Made by a program: the position numbers and the translations under genes. The notes under the pieces are model-generated. The model saw only the letters and a list, made by a program, of their open reading frames with translations, was not told where the DNA came from and ran no database searches. A DNA stretch of 64,000 nucleotides from Amycolatopsis thermoflava N1165 (GTDB taxonomy: Bacteria > Actinomycetota > Actinomycetes > Mycobacteriales > Pseudonocardiaceae). Below, one piece after another: positions 16,722 to 26,038 of this stretch (its first letter is position 1; each line of letters begins with the position of its first letter). The DNA lies in contig NZ_KI421511.1 in NCBI RefSeq assembly GCF_000473265.1, positions 7,785,314 to 7,849,313 on the forward strand, in the 5' to 3' direction.

Positions 16722-16725
16722 CCGG

Positions 16726-17913
16726 CTACGCGAGCCGCTCCACGGCCTCGGCCAGCGCGCGCAGCTCGTCCTCGGTGTTGTAGTAGTGCACGGACGCCCG
16801 CACCATGTCCGGCAGGCGCCGCACCTCCTGGTCGTACTGGTAGGAGGTGGGGCGCGCCACCGAGGTGTTGATCTTCGCCGCGGCCAGCGCCGCCTGGACC
16901 TCCGCCGCGTCGGTCCCGGCCACGCTGAAGGTGACGATGCCGCACTTGCGCTTGCCCTGGTCGTGCACCGAGACGCCGGCGATCTGCGACAGGTCCGCCC
17001 GCAGTCGCGCGGCCAGCGCGGTCACCCGCTCCTCGATGGCGGACAGGCCGATCTCGTGGGCGTACTCGACGGCGGCGCCGAGGCCGAGCACGAGACCGTG
17101 GTTGCGTTCCCAGGTCTCGAAGCGGCGGCCGTCCGGTGCGATCTCGAAGCTGTCCGGCGCGGTCCACGTGGCCGAGTGCAGGTCGAGCATCGCGGGCTCG
17201 AGCCGCTCCCGCAGCCGCGGGTGCGTGTAGAGGAAGCCGGTGCCGCGGGGGCCGCGGAGGTACTTGCGGCCGGTGCCGGACAGCGCGTCGCAGCGCAGGC
17301 GGCGCACGTCGAGGTCCAGCTGCCCGGCCGACTGGCAGGCGTCGAGCAGGAACGGGATCCCGGCCGACTCGGCGATCGCGCCGATCTCCTCGGCCGGGTT
17401 GACCAGGCCGCCCTGGGTCGGCACGTGGGTGATCGCGATGAGCTTGACGTCGTCGTCCAGGCGGCGCTCCAGGTCGGCGACGTCGAGCTGGCCGCTCTCG
17501 TCGTCCTCGACGACCTCGACCACCGCGCCGGTGCGGCGCGCGATCTGCAGGTAGGCGATCGCGTTGCTGGCGTACTCCGACCGGCAGGTGAGGATGCGGT
17601 CGCCCGGCTCGAAGCGGAACGCGTAGAAGACGGCCTGCCACGAGCGGGTCGCGCTGTCGGTCACCGAGATGTCGGCGGCTTCCGCGCCGAGGAACCGGGC
17701 GATCGCGTCGGGCACGGCCTGGATGCGGTCGTCGTGCGCGGCCGCGGTCTCGTAGCCGCCGCGCACCGACTCCTCGCGCAGGTAGTCGAGAACCGTGTCG
17801 GTGACCTGCCGCGGCGGCAGCGCCGAGCCGGCGTTGTTGAGGTGCACGACCTCTTCCGTGCCCGGGGTGTCGCGGCGGAAGCGGTCGACGTCTTCTTCGC
17901 GCAGTGTCGTCAC
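16726..17913 (-). CDS. class V aminotransferase-fold PLP enzyme
   Basis: A 395-residue PLP enzyme of the cysteine desulfurase / isopenicillin-N-epimerase-like group. The PLP lysine is in SGTGRKYLRGPRGTGF, and the cofactor-binding Asp/Gln pair is in FLLDACQSAGQ. HLNNAGSALPP opens the fold. It lacks the Cys loop of IscS/SufS desulfurases that would make a sulfur-transfer role certain, so a different amino-acid reaction is likely. The GTG start at 17913 overlaps the stop of the upstream asparaginase gene, so the two form an operon. Confidence 0.82.
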   Translation of the reverse strand: MTTLREEDVDRFRRDTPGTEEVVHLNNAGSALPPRQVTDTVLDYLREESVRGGYETAAAHDDRIQAVPDAIARFLGAEAADISVTDSATRSWQAVFYAFRFEPGDRILTCRSEYASNAIAYLQIARRTGAVVEVVEDDESGQLDVADLERRLDDDVKLIAITHVPTQGGLVNPAEEIGAIAESAGIPFLLDACQSAGQLDLDVRRLRCDALSGTGRKYLRGPRGTGFLYTHPRLRERLEPAMLDLHSATWTAPDSFEIAPDGRRFETWERNHGLVLGLGAAVEYAHEIGLSAIEERVTALAARLRADLSQIAGVSVHDQGKRKCGIVTFSVAGTDAAEVQAALAAAKINTSVARPTSYQYDQEVRRLPDMVRASVHYYNTEDELRALAEAVERLA

Positions 17914-18827
17914 AGACCGACCATATTGGGCGCGTGCAGGCTGGGACAGCGGTTTACCACGTCGTCCCAGTCGTACCGGGGCGCGAAGCGGCGCAGGGCC
18001 GCCAGCGTGGCCGGCATGCGGGCGCGCGCGGAGCCGTCGGCGATCTTGACAGCGACCGTGACACCGTCCGGCAGGACCGCGATCTGCACGGCCTCGGCGC
18101 CGTCCTTGGCGATCAGCCCGGGCACCGCGGTCATGAGCTGGGTGACGTCCCGGTTCGGGCCGGCCAGCATCTCCGGGTGCGTGCGGATCGCCTCCGCCAC
18201 GCGGTGTTCCGGGGTGCCGGGCGGGGCGGTGGCGACCCGCTGGACGGCGGTCGCGAGGCCGTGCAGGGAGATCGCGAACAGCGGCGCGCCGCACCCGTCG
18301 ACCGCGGTGTGCGCGATCGGTTCGCCCGCGAGTTCGGCCACCGTCTCGGCGAGCTTCACCTGCAGCGGGTGCGCGGGGTCCAGGTAGTCGTGGGTGGACC
18401 AGCCGTTCAGCTTCGCGGTGGCGAGCATCGCGGCGTGCTTGCCGGAGCAGTTGTGCGCGAGCCGCCGCGGCGCGCGTCCCTCCGCGATCCACACGTCGTG
18501 CAGGACCGGGTCGTGGGGGAGGTGGGCGGGGCACTGCAGGTCGTCCTCGGTGAGCTCGCCGAGGATCTTGCGCGCCCCGTCGAGGTGGAACTCCTCCGCG
18601 GAGTGGCTCGCGGACGCCAGCGCGAGCAGGTCGGGCGGCAGGTCGAGCCCGAGCCGCACCATGCCGGCGGCCTGCATGAGCTTCGCCGTGGACCGGGGGT
18701 AGCCCGGCTGGTCGACGTCACCCCCGGCCTCCAGCACCTCGCCACCTGGGCCGAGGACGACCCGCGATCCGAAGTGGACGCTTTCCACGAGCCCGTCGCG
18801 GACTACCTGAACGAGGGGGATCACCAC
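17910..18827 (-). CDS. L-asparaginase II family protein
   Basis: A 305-residue protein of the PF06089-type asparaginase family found in actinobacteria and rhizobia. It converts asparagine to aspartate and ammonia. Family segments seen are LVESVHFGSRVVL near the start, YPRSTAKLMQAAGMV, ALASASHSAEEFH, HNCSGKHAAML and VDGCGAPLFAISL. The start is a GTG at 18827, with a second GTG one codon later; no strong ribosome site distinguishes them. The next gene, a class V PLP enzyme, overlaps by four bases. Together they suggest amino-acid breakdown. Confidence 0.87.
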   Translation of the reverse strand: MVIPLVQVVRDGLVESVHFGSRVVLGPGGEVLEAGGDVDQPGYPRSTAKLMQAAGMVRLGLDLPPDLLALASASHSAEEFHLDGARKILGELTEDDLQCPAHLPHDPVLHDVWIAEGRAPRRLAHNCSGKHAAMLATAKLNGWSTHDYLDPAHPLQVKLAETVAELAGEPIAHTAVDGCGAPLFAISLHGLATAVQRVATAPPGTPEHRVAEAIRTHPEMLAGPNRDVTQLMTAVPGLIAKDGAEAVQIAVLPDGVTVAVKIADGSARARMPATLAALRRFAPRYDWDDVVNRCPSLHAPNMVGL

Positions 18828-18876
18828 GCCCCGAGGCTCGCCGCGCCACTTCCCCCTGTCAACCGGATGCTCGTCA

Positions 18877-19638
18877 CTACACGGTCTTGATCACCCCGCC
18901 GTCGGCCAGGTAGTCGGCGCCGGTCAGGTTGCCGGAGCGGGGCGAGGCGAGGAACGTCACCAGCGCGGCCGTCTCCTCGGGCTCGGTCAGCCTGCCGGTG
19001 GTGATGCCCATCGACGCGGGCACGCCGGCCAGAAACTCCTCCAGCGGGATCCCGGCGGCGGCCGCCAGCTCGCCCGCGTACCCCGCGGGGTCGGCCCAGT
19101 TGGCGGTCCGCGTCGGGCCGGGGCTGACGGTCAGCGCGCGCAGGCCGCGCGGCCCGAACTCCTCGGCCAGGGCCTTCGTCAGGTTCGTCAGCGCGGCCTT
19201 GGCGGTGCCGTAGTCGACCGGCTGGAAGGCGGCCCGCGCGCCGATCGACGAGATGTTGATCACGATGCCGCGCCGGCGGAGGAGTCCCGGCAGCAGCGCC
19301 CTGGTCACCCGCACGGTCGAAAACAGGTTCAGCTCGTACGTGCGCTGCCACGCGTCGTCGTCGATGTCCAGGAAACCGTCTGCGCGCATGCTGTCCGTGG
19401 TCACGCCGCCCAGGTTGTTGACCAGGATGTCTACGTCACCGGCCCGCTCCGCGAGCAGCGCCACCCCCTCGCGGGTCGTGAGGTCGGCCTGCACCGGCAC
19501 GCCTTCGCTCACGGTGCGTGCCGCCGCGAACACCGTCACGCCCTCGGCGGCCAGCGCGCGGACGACCGCCAGGCCGATCCCCTTGCTCGCGCCGGTCACG
19601 ACCGCCGTCTTGTCGTCCAACTGCAGGTCCACGTGCAC
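18877..19638 (-). CDS. SDR-family oxidoreductase
   Basis: A 253-residue classical short-chain dehydrogenase. The NAD(P) motif TGASKGIG is near residues 15-22, NNLGG is the NAG-type motif, the catalytic Ser is in NISSIGA and the YxxxK is YGTAK. C-terminal GADYLADGG is typical. The start is a GTG at 19638 with only a weak AGAAAGAG ribosome site. It lies 61 bases downstream of a TetR gene on the same strand, and a GAACTAGAGTTAC motif that resembles one before the TetR gene sits in that gap. The substrate is unknown. Confidence 0.87.
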   Translation of the reverse strand: MHVDLQLDDKTAVVTGASKGIGLAVVRALAAEGVTVFAAARTVSEGVPVQADLTTREGVALLAERAGDVDILVNNLGGVTTDSMRADGFLDIDDDAWQRTYELNLFSTVRVTRALLPGLLRRRGIVINISSIGARAAFQPVDYGTAKAALTNLTKALAEEFGPRGLRALTVSPGPTRTANWADPAGYAGELAAAAGIPLEEFLAGVPASMGITTGRLTEPEETAALVTFLASPRSGNLTGADYLADGGVIKTV

Positions 19639-19648
19639 TCTCTTTCTT

Positions 19649-19664
19649 GAACTAGAGTTACAAA
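19649..19664. promoter_or_regulatory. candidate TetR operator (SDR side)
   Basis: GAACTAGAGTTACAAA resembles GAACTGGAGGTCAAA at 20295-20309 upstream of the TetR gene. The core AACT-N2-AGTT is an inverted repeat. It sits about ten bases upstream of the SDR start. Confidence 0.35.
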
Positions 19665-19699
19665 ATGAAGGCAGCGCAAAACGCCGCAGGTCAGCGGGT

Positions 19700-20272
19700 T
19701 CAGAGCGCGCGCAGAGCCGTGCCTGCCAGGTCCGCGAGGCGGCGCGGGTCCGGGTCGGCCTTGGCCAGCACGCGGATGCCGTTGATGGTGGTGAGCAGGA
19801 ACGACGCGAGCGCCCGCGCGTCGGCCCCGGCGTCGATCTCGCCTGCCCGCTGCCCCTCCTCGATGGTGCTGCGGAAGGCGGCCTCCTGGCGCTCGAAGGT
19901 GCGTCGCACCAGGTGGTTGACCACCTCGTCGGCCGCGCCGAACTCGACCGCGGCGTTGGCCATCATGCAGCCACGCCGGTCTTCGCGGGCCGCGTCGACG
20001 ACGAGTTCCAGCGCCGCGCGCAGTCGCTCGCGGGCCGGGCCTGGGCCGTCCAGCACCTCGATCAGCCGGACCGTCTCGCGCTCGTAGTAGCGCCGCAGCG
20101 CCCGCTCGTAGAGGGCGTGCTTGCTGTCGAACGCGTTGTACAGGCTGCCCCGCCCGATGCCCAGTGCGTCGACCAGCTGCTGGGGCGTGGTGCCGCCGAA
20201 CCCGTTCGCCCAGAAGACCTCCATCGCCTTGTCCACGGCGGCGTCCACGTCGAAGGCCTTCGCTCTCGCCAT
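19700..20272 (-). CDS. TetR-family transcriptional regulator
   Basis: A 190-residue repressor. The N-terminal helix-turn-helix (TTPQQLVDALGIGRGSLYNAF, about residues 28-48) is followed by an all-helical ligand domain that includes RRGCMMANAAVEF, the AcrR/YxaF-type marker. The ATG at 20272 lies 7 bases after a TAGCGT -10 element, so the message may be leaderless. It sits upstream of, and in line with, an SDR gene that it probably controls along with itself. It is divergent from dnaE. Confidence 0.9.
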   Translation of the reverse strand: MARAKAFDVDAAVDKAMEVFWANGFGGTTPQQLVDALGIGRGSLYNAFDSKHALYERALRRYYERETVRLIEVLDGPGPARERLRAALELVVDAAREDRRGCMMANAAVEFGAADEVVNHLVRRTFERQEAAFRSTIEEGQRAGEIDAGADARALASFLLTTINGIRVLAKADPDPRRLADLAGTALRAL

Positions 20273-20278
20273 GCCGGA

Positions 20279-20308
20279 ACGCTAGCTCATATTGGAACTG
20301 GAGGTCAA
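20279..20308 (-). promoter_or_regulatory. promoter of the TetR gene (leaderless type)
   Basis: On the minus strand TTGACC (20308-20303) and TAGCGT (20284-20279) are separated by 18 bases. The ATG at 20272 follows 6 bases after the -10, so transcription would start at the initiation codon. The operator-like GAACTGGAGGTCAAA overlaps the -35, which suits autorepression. Confidence 0.5.
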
Positions 20309-20419
20309 ATAAATTTCACTCGGCACGTCGGCACGTCGGCGCGTTTTTCGTCGGTGCCGCGAGCTAGGCTGATCCCTCCAGGCCGGGAGTCAGCGTGAAA
20401 CAAGGGGAGGTTCCTGCTG

Positions 20420-23400
20420 GTGTCGAACGATTCCTTCGTCCACCTGCACGTGCACACCGAGTACTCGATGCTCGACGGTGCGGCGAAGATCGCCCCGCTG
20501 TTCGCCGAGGCGAGTCGTCTCGGCATGCCCGCGGTCGGGATGACCGACCACGGCAACATGTACGGGGCGGACGAGTTCTACCAGCAGTCGCGCAAGGCCG
20601 GGCTCAAGCCGATCATCGGGATCGAGGCCTACATCGCGCCGGAGTCGCGGTTCACCAAGAAGCCGATCTTCTGGGGGCAGGCCTCGCAGCGGGGCTCGGA
20701 CGAGTTCGGTGAGGGCGGTGACGTCTCCGGTGGTGGTGCGTACACGCACATGACGATGCTGGCGGAGAACGCGACGGGGTTGCGCAACCTGTTCAAGCTG
20801 TCGTCGCTGGCGAGCATTCAGGGCTACTACCGCAAGCCGCGGATGGACCGGGAGCTGATCGCGGAGAACGCCGCCGGCATCATCGCCACCACCGGCTGCC
20901 CGTCGGGTGAGGTGCAGACCCGGTTGCGGCTGGGGCAGAAGCAGGAGGCCATCCAGGCCGCCTCGGATTACAAGGACATCTTCGGGGCGGACAACTTCTT
21001 CCTGGAGCTGATGGACCACGGCCTGCCCATCGAGCGGTCGGTGCGCGAGGGCCTGCTGGAGATCGGCAAGCTGCTCGACCTCAAACCGCTGGCCACCAAC
21101 GACTCGCACTACGTCACCAAGGACCAGGCCGACTCGCACTCGGCGTTGCTGTGCGTGCAGTCGGGCAAGACGCTCAACGACCCGAACCGGTTCAAGTTCG
21201 ACGGCGACGGCTACTACCTGAAATCGGCCGCCGAGATGCGCGAGTACTGGGACACCGAGGTCCCCGGCGCCGCCGACTCCACCCTGCTCATCGCCGAACG
21301 CGTCCAGTCCTACGAAGACGTCTACACCCACAAGGACCGCATGCCCGTCTTCGAGGTGCCCGAAGGGCACGACGAGGCGTCCTGGCTGCGCGCCGAGGTC
21401 GACCGCGGCCTGGCGTGGCGGTTCCCGGAGGGCGCGCCCGAGGGCTACCGCGAGCGGCTCGACATGGAGCTCGAGGTCATCATCGGGAAGGGCTTCCCGG
21501 CCTACTTCCTCGTCGTCGCCGACCTCATCAACTACGCCCGCAAGGTCGGCATCCGCGTCGGCCCCGGCCGTGGTTCGGCCGCGGGTTCGCTGGTCGCCTA
21601 CGTCCTGGGCATCACGAACCTGGACCCGATCCCGCAGAAGCTGCTGTTCGAGCGGTTCCTCAACCCCGAGCGCGTGTCGATGCCCGATATCGACATCGAC
21701 TTCGACGACCGCCGCCGCGGCGAGATGATCCGCTACGCCACCGAGAAGTACGGCGCGGACAAGGTGGCCCAGGTCATCACCTTCGGCACCATCAAGACCA
21801 AGGCGGCGATCAAGGACTCGGCGCGCGTGCACTTCGGCCAGCCGGGTTACGCGATCGCGGACAAGATCTCCAAGGCGCTGCCGCCGCCGATCATGGCGAA
21901 GGACATTCCGCTGTCGGGCATCGTGGACCCGCAGCACGAGCGCTACGGCGAGGCGGCCGAGGTCCGCACGCTGATCGAGACCGACGAAGAGGTCTCCACG
22001 ATCTTCAACACCGCCCGCGGCCTGGAGGGCCTGATCCGCAACGCGGGCGTGCACGCCTGCGCGGTCATCATGTCCAGCGAACCGCTGATGGACGCCATCC
22101 CGCTCTGGCAGCGCGACGACGGGTCGATCATCACCGGGTGGGACTACCCGTCCTGCGAAGCCATCGGCCTGTTGAAGATGGACTTCCTCGGCCTGCGCAA
22201 CCTCACCGTCATCGGTGACGCCATCGACAACATCAAGGCCAACCGCGGCATCGACATCGACCTCGACACCCTGGGCGTCGACGACCCGGAGACCTACAAG
22301 CTGCTGTCCCGCGGGGACACGCTCGGCGTGTTCCAGCTGGACGGCGGCCCGATGCGGGACCTGCTGCGCCGCATGCAGCCGACGGTGTTCGACGACATCG
22401 TCGCGGTCGGCGCGCTGTACCGGCCCGGTCCGATGGGCATGAACGCCCACAACGACTACGCCGACCGGAAGAACAACCGGCAGCAGGTCAAGCCGATCCA
22501 CCCCGAGCTGGAAGAGCCCCTGAAGGAGATCCTGGCCGACACGTACGGCCTGATCGTCTATCAGGAGCAGATCATGCACATCGCGCAGAAGGTCGCCGGC
22601 TACTCGATGGGCCGAGCGGATGTGCTGCGCCGCGCGATGGGCAAGAAGAAGAAGGAGGTCCTCGACAAGGAGTTCGAGGGCTTCCACGCCGGGATGAAGG
22701 AGAACGGCTTCTCCGACGAGGCCATCCAGGCGCTGTGGGACACGATCCTCCCGTTCGCCGGGTACGCGTTCAACAAGAGCCACGCGGCCGCCTACGGCCT
22801 GGTGTCGTACTGGACGGCGTACCTGAAGGCGAACTACACCGCGGAGTACATGGCCGCGCTGCTCACCTCGGTGGGTGACAACAAGGACAAGTCCGCGGTC
22901 TACCTGTCCGAGTGCCGCCGCCTCGGCATCAAGGTGCTGCCCCCGGACGTCAACGAATCCGGCCAGCGCTTCGCCGCGGTCGGCGACGACATCCGCTTCG
23001 GCATGGGCGCCGTCCGCAACGTCGGCGCCAACGTGGTGGAGTCGATCATCAAGACCCGCCAGGAGAAGGGCAAGTACTCCTCCTTCACCGACTTCCTCGA
23101 CAAGTCCGAGCTGGTGGCCTGCAACAAGCGGGTCATCGAATCGCTGATCAAGGCCGGCGCCTTCGACAGCCTCGGCAACACGCGCCTGTCGATGATCCAG
23201 GTGCACGAGGACGCGGTCGACGCGGTGGTGCCGCTCAAGCGCCAGGAGGCGATGGGCCAGTTCGACCTGTTCGGGGCGTTCGGCGGGGACGGCGACGCGG
23301 CCGAGCCCGCACCCTCGTCGTCGCCGCTGGCGCACCTGAAGTTCGGCGACGAGGAGTGGCCGCGCAAACAGCTGCTGGCCTACGAGCGGGAAATGCTGGG

Positions 23401-23995
23401 CCTGTACGTGTCCGCGCACCCGCTGGACGGCGCCGAACGGATCCTGCGCAAACACGCGCCGCGCCCGATCGCCGCGATCCTGGACAACCCGCCCAAGGAA
23501 GGCGAGCTGGTCATCTCCGGCCTGATCACCTCGCTCGAACGGCGGGTCAACAAAAAGGGCGAACCCTGGGCCATCTGCACGGTCGAGGACATGGACGCCT
23601 CGCTCGAGGTGCTGTTCTTCCCCAAGTCCTACGCCCTGTTCCAGGCCGACCTCATCGAGGACAACGCCGTCCTGGTCAAAGGCCGCGTCAACTGGCGCGA
23701 AGACAAGATGTCCGTCTTCGGCGGCGGCCTGGTACCGCTGGACCTGTCGGAAATCGGCAACGGCGACGACGAGCCCCCGCTCGTGCTGCGCTGCACGGCG
23801 GAGCGCCTGGACAAGAGCGTGGTCGGCGAGTTGAAGTCCACGCTGCTCGCCCACCGCGGTGACACCCCGGTCCGCTTGAAGCTGGTAGGCAAACAACGCG
23901 AGACGACCTTCGCGCTGTACGACTACCCGGTCAAGGTGAGCTCCATGCTGATGGGTGAACTGAAAGGCATCCCCGGCATCACCGCCGGCACCTAA
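20420..23995 (+). CDS. dnaE: DNA polymerase III alpha subunit
   Basis: A 1191-residue replicative polymerase of the DnaE1 type. The PHP domain ([13 protein letters not shown] at residues 8-20, MTDHGNMYG) retains the metal-binding His residues and could proofread, as known for actinobacterial DnaE1. The palm holds [15 protein letters not shown] and the catalytic aspartates of PDIDIDF near 422-428. The finger region ([18 protein letters not shown]), the helix-hairpin-helix and the OB-fold [19 protein letters not shown] follow, and a QFDLFG beta-clamp-type motif is present. The GTG start at 20420 has GGGGAGG nine bases upstream. A TAGGCT -10 lies at 20365-20370. It stands alone as a transcription unit. 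Confidence 0.98.
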   Translation: MSNDSFVHLHVHTEYSMLDGAAKIAPLFAEASRLGMPAVGMTDHGNMYGADEFYQQSRKAGLKPIIGIEAYIAPESRFTKKPIFWGQASQRGSDEFGEGGDVSGGGAYTHMTMLAENATGLRNLFKLSSLASIQGYYRKPRMDRELIAENAAGIIATTGCPSGEVQTRLRLGQKQEAIQAASDYKDIFGADNFFLELMDHGLPIERSVREGLLEIGKLLDLKPLATNDSHYVTKDQADSHSALLCVQSGKTLNDPNRFKFDGDGYYLKSAAEMREYWDTEVPGAADSTLLIAERVQSYEDVYTHKDRMPVFEVPEGHDEASWLRAEVDRGLAWRFPEGAPEGYRERLDMELEVIIGKGFPAYFLVVADLINYARKVGIRVGPGRGSAAGSLVAYVLGITNLDPIPQKLLFERFLNPERVSMPDIDIDFDDRRRGEMIRYATEKYGADKVAQVITFGTIKTKAAIKDSARVHFGQPGYAIADKISKALPPPIMAKDIPLSGIVDPQHERYGEAAEVRTLIETDEEVSTIFNTARGLEGLIRNAGVHACAVIMSSEPLMDAIPLWQRDDGSIITGWDYPSCEAIGLLKMDFLGLRNLTVIGDAIDNIKANRGIDIDLDTLGVDDPETYKLLSRGDTLGVFQLDGGPMRDLLRRMQPTVFDDIVAVGALYRPGPMGMNAHNDYADRKNNRQQVKPIHPELEEPLKEILADTYGLIVYQEQIMHIAQKVAGYSMGRADVLRRAMGKKKKEVLDKEFEGFHAGMKENGFSDEAIQALWDTILPFAGYAFNKSHAAAYGLVSYWTAYLKANYTAEYMAALLTSVGDNKDKSAVYLSECRRLGIKVLPPDVNESGQRFAAVGDDIRFGMGAVRNVGANVVESIIKTRQEKGKYSSFTDFLDKSELVACNKRVIESLIKAGAFDSLGNTRLSMIQVHEDAVDAVVPLKRQEAMGQFDLFGAFGGDGDAAEPAPSSSPLAHLKFGDEEWPRKQLLAYEREMLGLYVSAHPLDGAERILRKHAPRPIAAILDNPPKEGELVISGLITSLERRVNKKGEPWAICTVEDMDASLEVLFFPKSYALFQADLIEDNAVLVKGRVNWREDKMSVFGGGLVPLDLSEIGNGDDEPPLVLRCTAERLDKSVVGELKSTLLAHRGDTPVRLKLVGKQRETTFALYDYPVKVSSMLMGELKGIPGITAGT

Positions 23996-24078
23996 ACAGC
24001 AGAACCAACGGACACCCGGCGACGAAAGCCGGCCACCTCCGAGCCAGCCCCCTCCTGCAACCCGATCCCCAGCCAAAT

Positions 24079-24140
24079 CGGTTGCCGAGCCACCGGGTCA
24101 AGGCACGCTTTCCCGCCTTGACGCGGTGTCTCGGCAACCG
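24079..24140. repeat. 26-bp inverted repeat forming a large hairpin
   Basis: The arms at 24079-24104 and 24115-24140 are reverse complements over 26 bases with two mismatches; the loop is ten bases. Each arm begins or ends with CGGTTGCCGAG or its complement. It lies 84 bases after dnaE and could end its transcript, although there is no following T run. The length is far beyond a usual terminator. The rest of 23996-24078 shows nothing clear. Confidence 0.85.
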
Positions 24141-24168
24141 AACACTGAAAGATCGGGTTCGGGAGGGG

Positions 24169-24206
24169 CTCAATCGGGGCGTAGCGAAGCGAAGCCGGCG
24201 ATTGAG
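24169..24206. repeat. second inverted repeat of the post-dnaE element
   Basis: CTCAATCG (24169-24176) and CGATTGAG (24199-24206) flank a 22-base stretch containing GCGAAGCGAAGC. It sits 28 bases after the large hairpin and may be part of one interspersed repeat element. The remaining 24207-24265 leads to the exporter start. Confidence 0.55.
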
Positions 24207-24265
24207 AAACCCGCGTAGCGCCGCCAGACCGCGCGCAACCCGGACCCAAAGGTCACCATGGATGA

Positions 24266-25735
24266 GTGACCCTCACCCAGCAACAGGACCCACGCCGCTG
24301 GAAAGCCCTGGCCGTGACCCTCACCGCGGGTTTCATGGGCCTGCTGGACGTCAGCATCGTGAACGTGGCGCTGCCGTCCATCCAGAAGGGGATCGGTGGC
24401 GACGCCGGCACCGCGCAGTGGGTCGTCTCGGGCTACGCGCTCACCTTCGGCCTGGTCCTCGTCTCGGGTGGGCGTCTGGGCGACGCGCTGGGCAGGCGCC
24501 GGATGTTCCTCATCGCGCTGGCGGCGTTCGTGGCGATGAGCGCGTTCGCGGGTGCCGCGCCGACGGGTGAGGTGCTGGTCGTCGCGCGGTTGCTGCAGGG
24601 GTGCGCGGCCGGGTTGCTCACGCCGCAGAACACGGGGCTGATCCAGGACCTGTTCCGCGGCGCGGAGCGGGGCAAGGCGTTCGGCGCGTTCGGGTCGGTG
24701 GTCGGCATCTCCACGGCGGTCGGGCCGGTGCTGGGCGGTCTCATCCTCGCCGTGTTCGGTGAGGAGCAGGGCTGGCGCTGGGTGTTCTACGTGAACGTGC
24801 CGATCGGGGCGTTCGCGTTCGTCCTGGCGCTGCGGTTGCTGCCGCGTGCCGAGGGCCGTCCCGCGCGGCTGCGGTCCGAGATCGACTTCGTCGGTGTGCT
24901 GCTGCTCGGGCTCGCCGTGCTGGGGGTGCTGCTGCCACTGGTGGAGTCCGAAGAGGACGGTGTGCGGCGGTTGTGGTGGTTGTTCCCGGTCGCGGCCGTG
25001 TTCGGGTTCGCGTTCGTCCGCTGGGAGCGGCGCGTGGTGCGGCACGAGCGCACGCCGTTGATGGACGTCCGGTTGTTCACCGAAACCCCGGGCTACACCC
25101 CGGGTGCGCTGATCGGCGCGGTGTACTTCTGCGGGTTCGCCGGGATCTGGCTGGTGTTCGCGATGTTCTTCCAGCAGGGTCTCGGTTACACGCCGCTGGA
25201 GTCCGGGCTGGCGGTGACGCCGTTCGCGGTGGGGGCGGCGGTTTCCGCGGCGGTGGCGGGGCGGCTCGTCGCGCGGTGGGGGCGGGGCCTCACGGTCACC
25301 GGCCTCTCGCTGGTGGCGTTGGGGCTGGGTGTCGTCGCGTTGCTGGCGTGGCTCGCGCCGGGGCAGGACCTCGGTCTGGTGGTCGCGTTGCCCCTGCTGG
25401 TGGCCGGGATCGGCGGTGGCATGGTGATTTCGCCCAACACGACGCTGACGCTGGAGTGTGTGCCGACCCGGATGGCCGGCGTCGCCGGGGGAGCGTTGCA
25501 GACCGGGCAGCGGATCGGCACTGCGATCGGCACCGCGGTGCTCGCGTCGGTGTTCCGGGCGGTCCTCCCGGCGTCCGGCAACGACTTCCCGGCCGCGCTC
25601 GCCGTCTCGCTGCTGTGTGCTGCCGGTTTTGTCCTCTTCGCGCTGGGGCTCGGGATCGCCGAACTCCGCGCCCGGCGAGCACGCGCCTCTAACGATCAAC
25701 TACTCAGCGCCACAACTGCTGCTCCATATGAGTGA
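24266..25735 (+). CDS. MFS transporter, DHA2 (EmrB/QacA) drug exporter
   Basis: A 489-residue membrane protein with about fourteen hydrophobic helices. Family markers are GFMGLLDVSIVNVALPSI in helix 1 (motif D1), GGRLGDALGRRRMF in loop 2-3 (motif A) and VGPVLGGLI in helix 5 (motif C of antiporters). It would export drugs or metabolites using the proton gradient. The GTG at 24266 is the only reasonable start in frame; ATGs at 24258 and 24262 lie in other frames and could give an overlapping short reading frame. No local regulator is seen. Confidence 0.9.
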   Translation: MTLTQQQDPRRWKALAVTLTAGFMGLLDVSIVNVALPSIQKGIGGDAGTAQWVVSGYALTFGLVLVSGGRLGDALGRRRMFLIALAAFVAMSAFAGAAPTGEVLVVARLLQGCAAGLLTPQNTGLIQDLFRGAERGKAFGAFGSVVGISTAVGPVLGGLILAVFGEEQGWRWVFYVNVPIGAFAFVLALRLLPRAEGRPARLRSEIDFVGVLLLGLAVLGVLLPLVESEEDGVRRLWWLFPVAAVFGFAFVRWERRVVRHERTPLMDVRLFTETPGYTPGALIGAVYFCGFAGIWLVFAMFFQQGLGYTPLESGLAVTPFAVGAAVSAAVAGRLVARWGRGLTVTGLSLVALGLGVVALLAWLAPGQDLGLVVALPLLVAGIGGGMVISPNTTLTLECVPTRMAGVAGGALQTGQRIGTAIGTAVLASVFRAVLPASGNDFPAALAVSLLCAAGFVLFALGLGIAELRARRARASNDQLLSATTAAPYE

Positions 25736-25943
25736 GACTTCCCCGAAGGTGCTAGATCTACGGAGAGCGACCGGGTAAACCTTGACTTGCCTTCACGTTG
25801 CGGGCATCAGCTACGCACAGTGGCTATGTGGAGCGGGTTCCGGGGATGGGGACCGCGCTCCGGGCTCTCGAGATCGGACACTCAGGGTCACGCCCGCCCC
25901 GGTACCGTCGGCGTCCGCGGGGGATCGTACGGCGGCAGGAAGG

Positions 25944-25987
25944 CACCCACGTGGGTGGGCCCGGACGAGGGGGAGCCGGGCCCACCC
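25944..25987. promoter_or_regulatory. two overlapping hairpins in the ltrA leader
   Basis: CACCCACGTGGGTG at 25944-25957 is a perfect 14-bp palindrome. GGGTGGGCCCGG (25953-25964) pairs perfectly with CCGGGCCCACCC (25976-25987) across 11 bases. The two structures share 25953-25957 and cannot form together. They lie 51 bases before the LtrA start. No T run follows. The rest of the 303-base gap 25736-26038 has a TTGACT at 25782-25787 but no convincing -10. Confidence 0.6.
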
Positions 25988-26038
25988 GTCGTGTGTGCTG
26001 GGATGAGGCGGACAGCAGCCGACCGGGAGGGGCGAGGC

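Noticed and set aside
20390-24076. A 1228-codon open frame on the minus strand opposite dnaE
   Set aside because: It is the antisense shadow of dnaE. GC-rich codons lack stops in that frame, and the translation has no recognisable domain.
24082-24265. Small proteins reading through the post-dnaE hairpin on both strands
   Set aside because: The frames simply follow the inverted repeat, lack ribosome sites and overlap on both strands.
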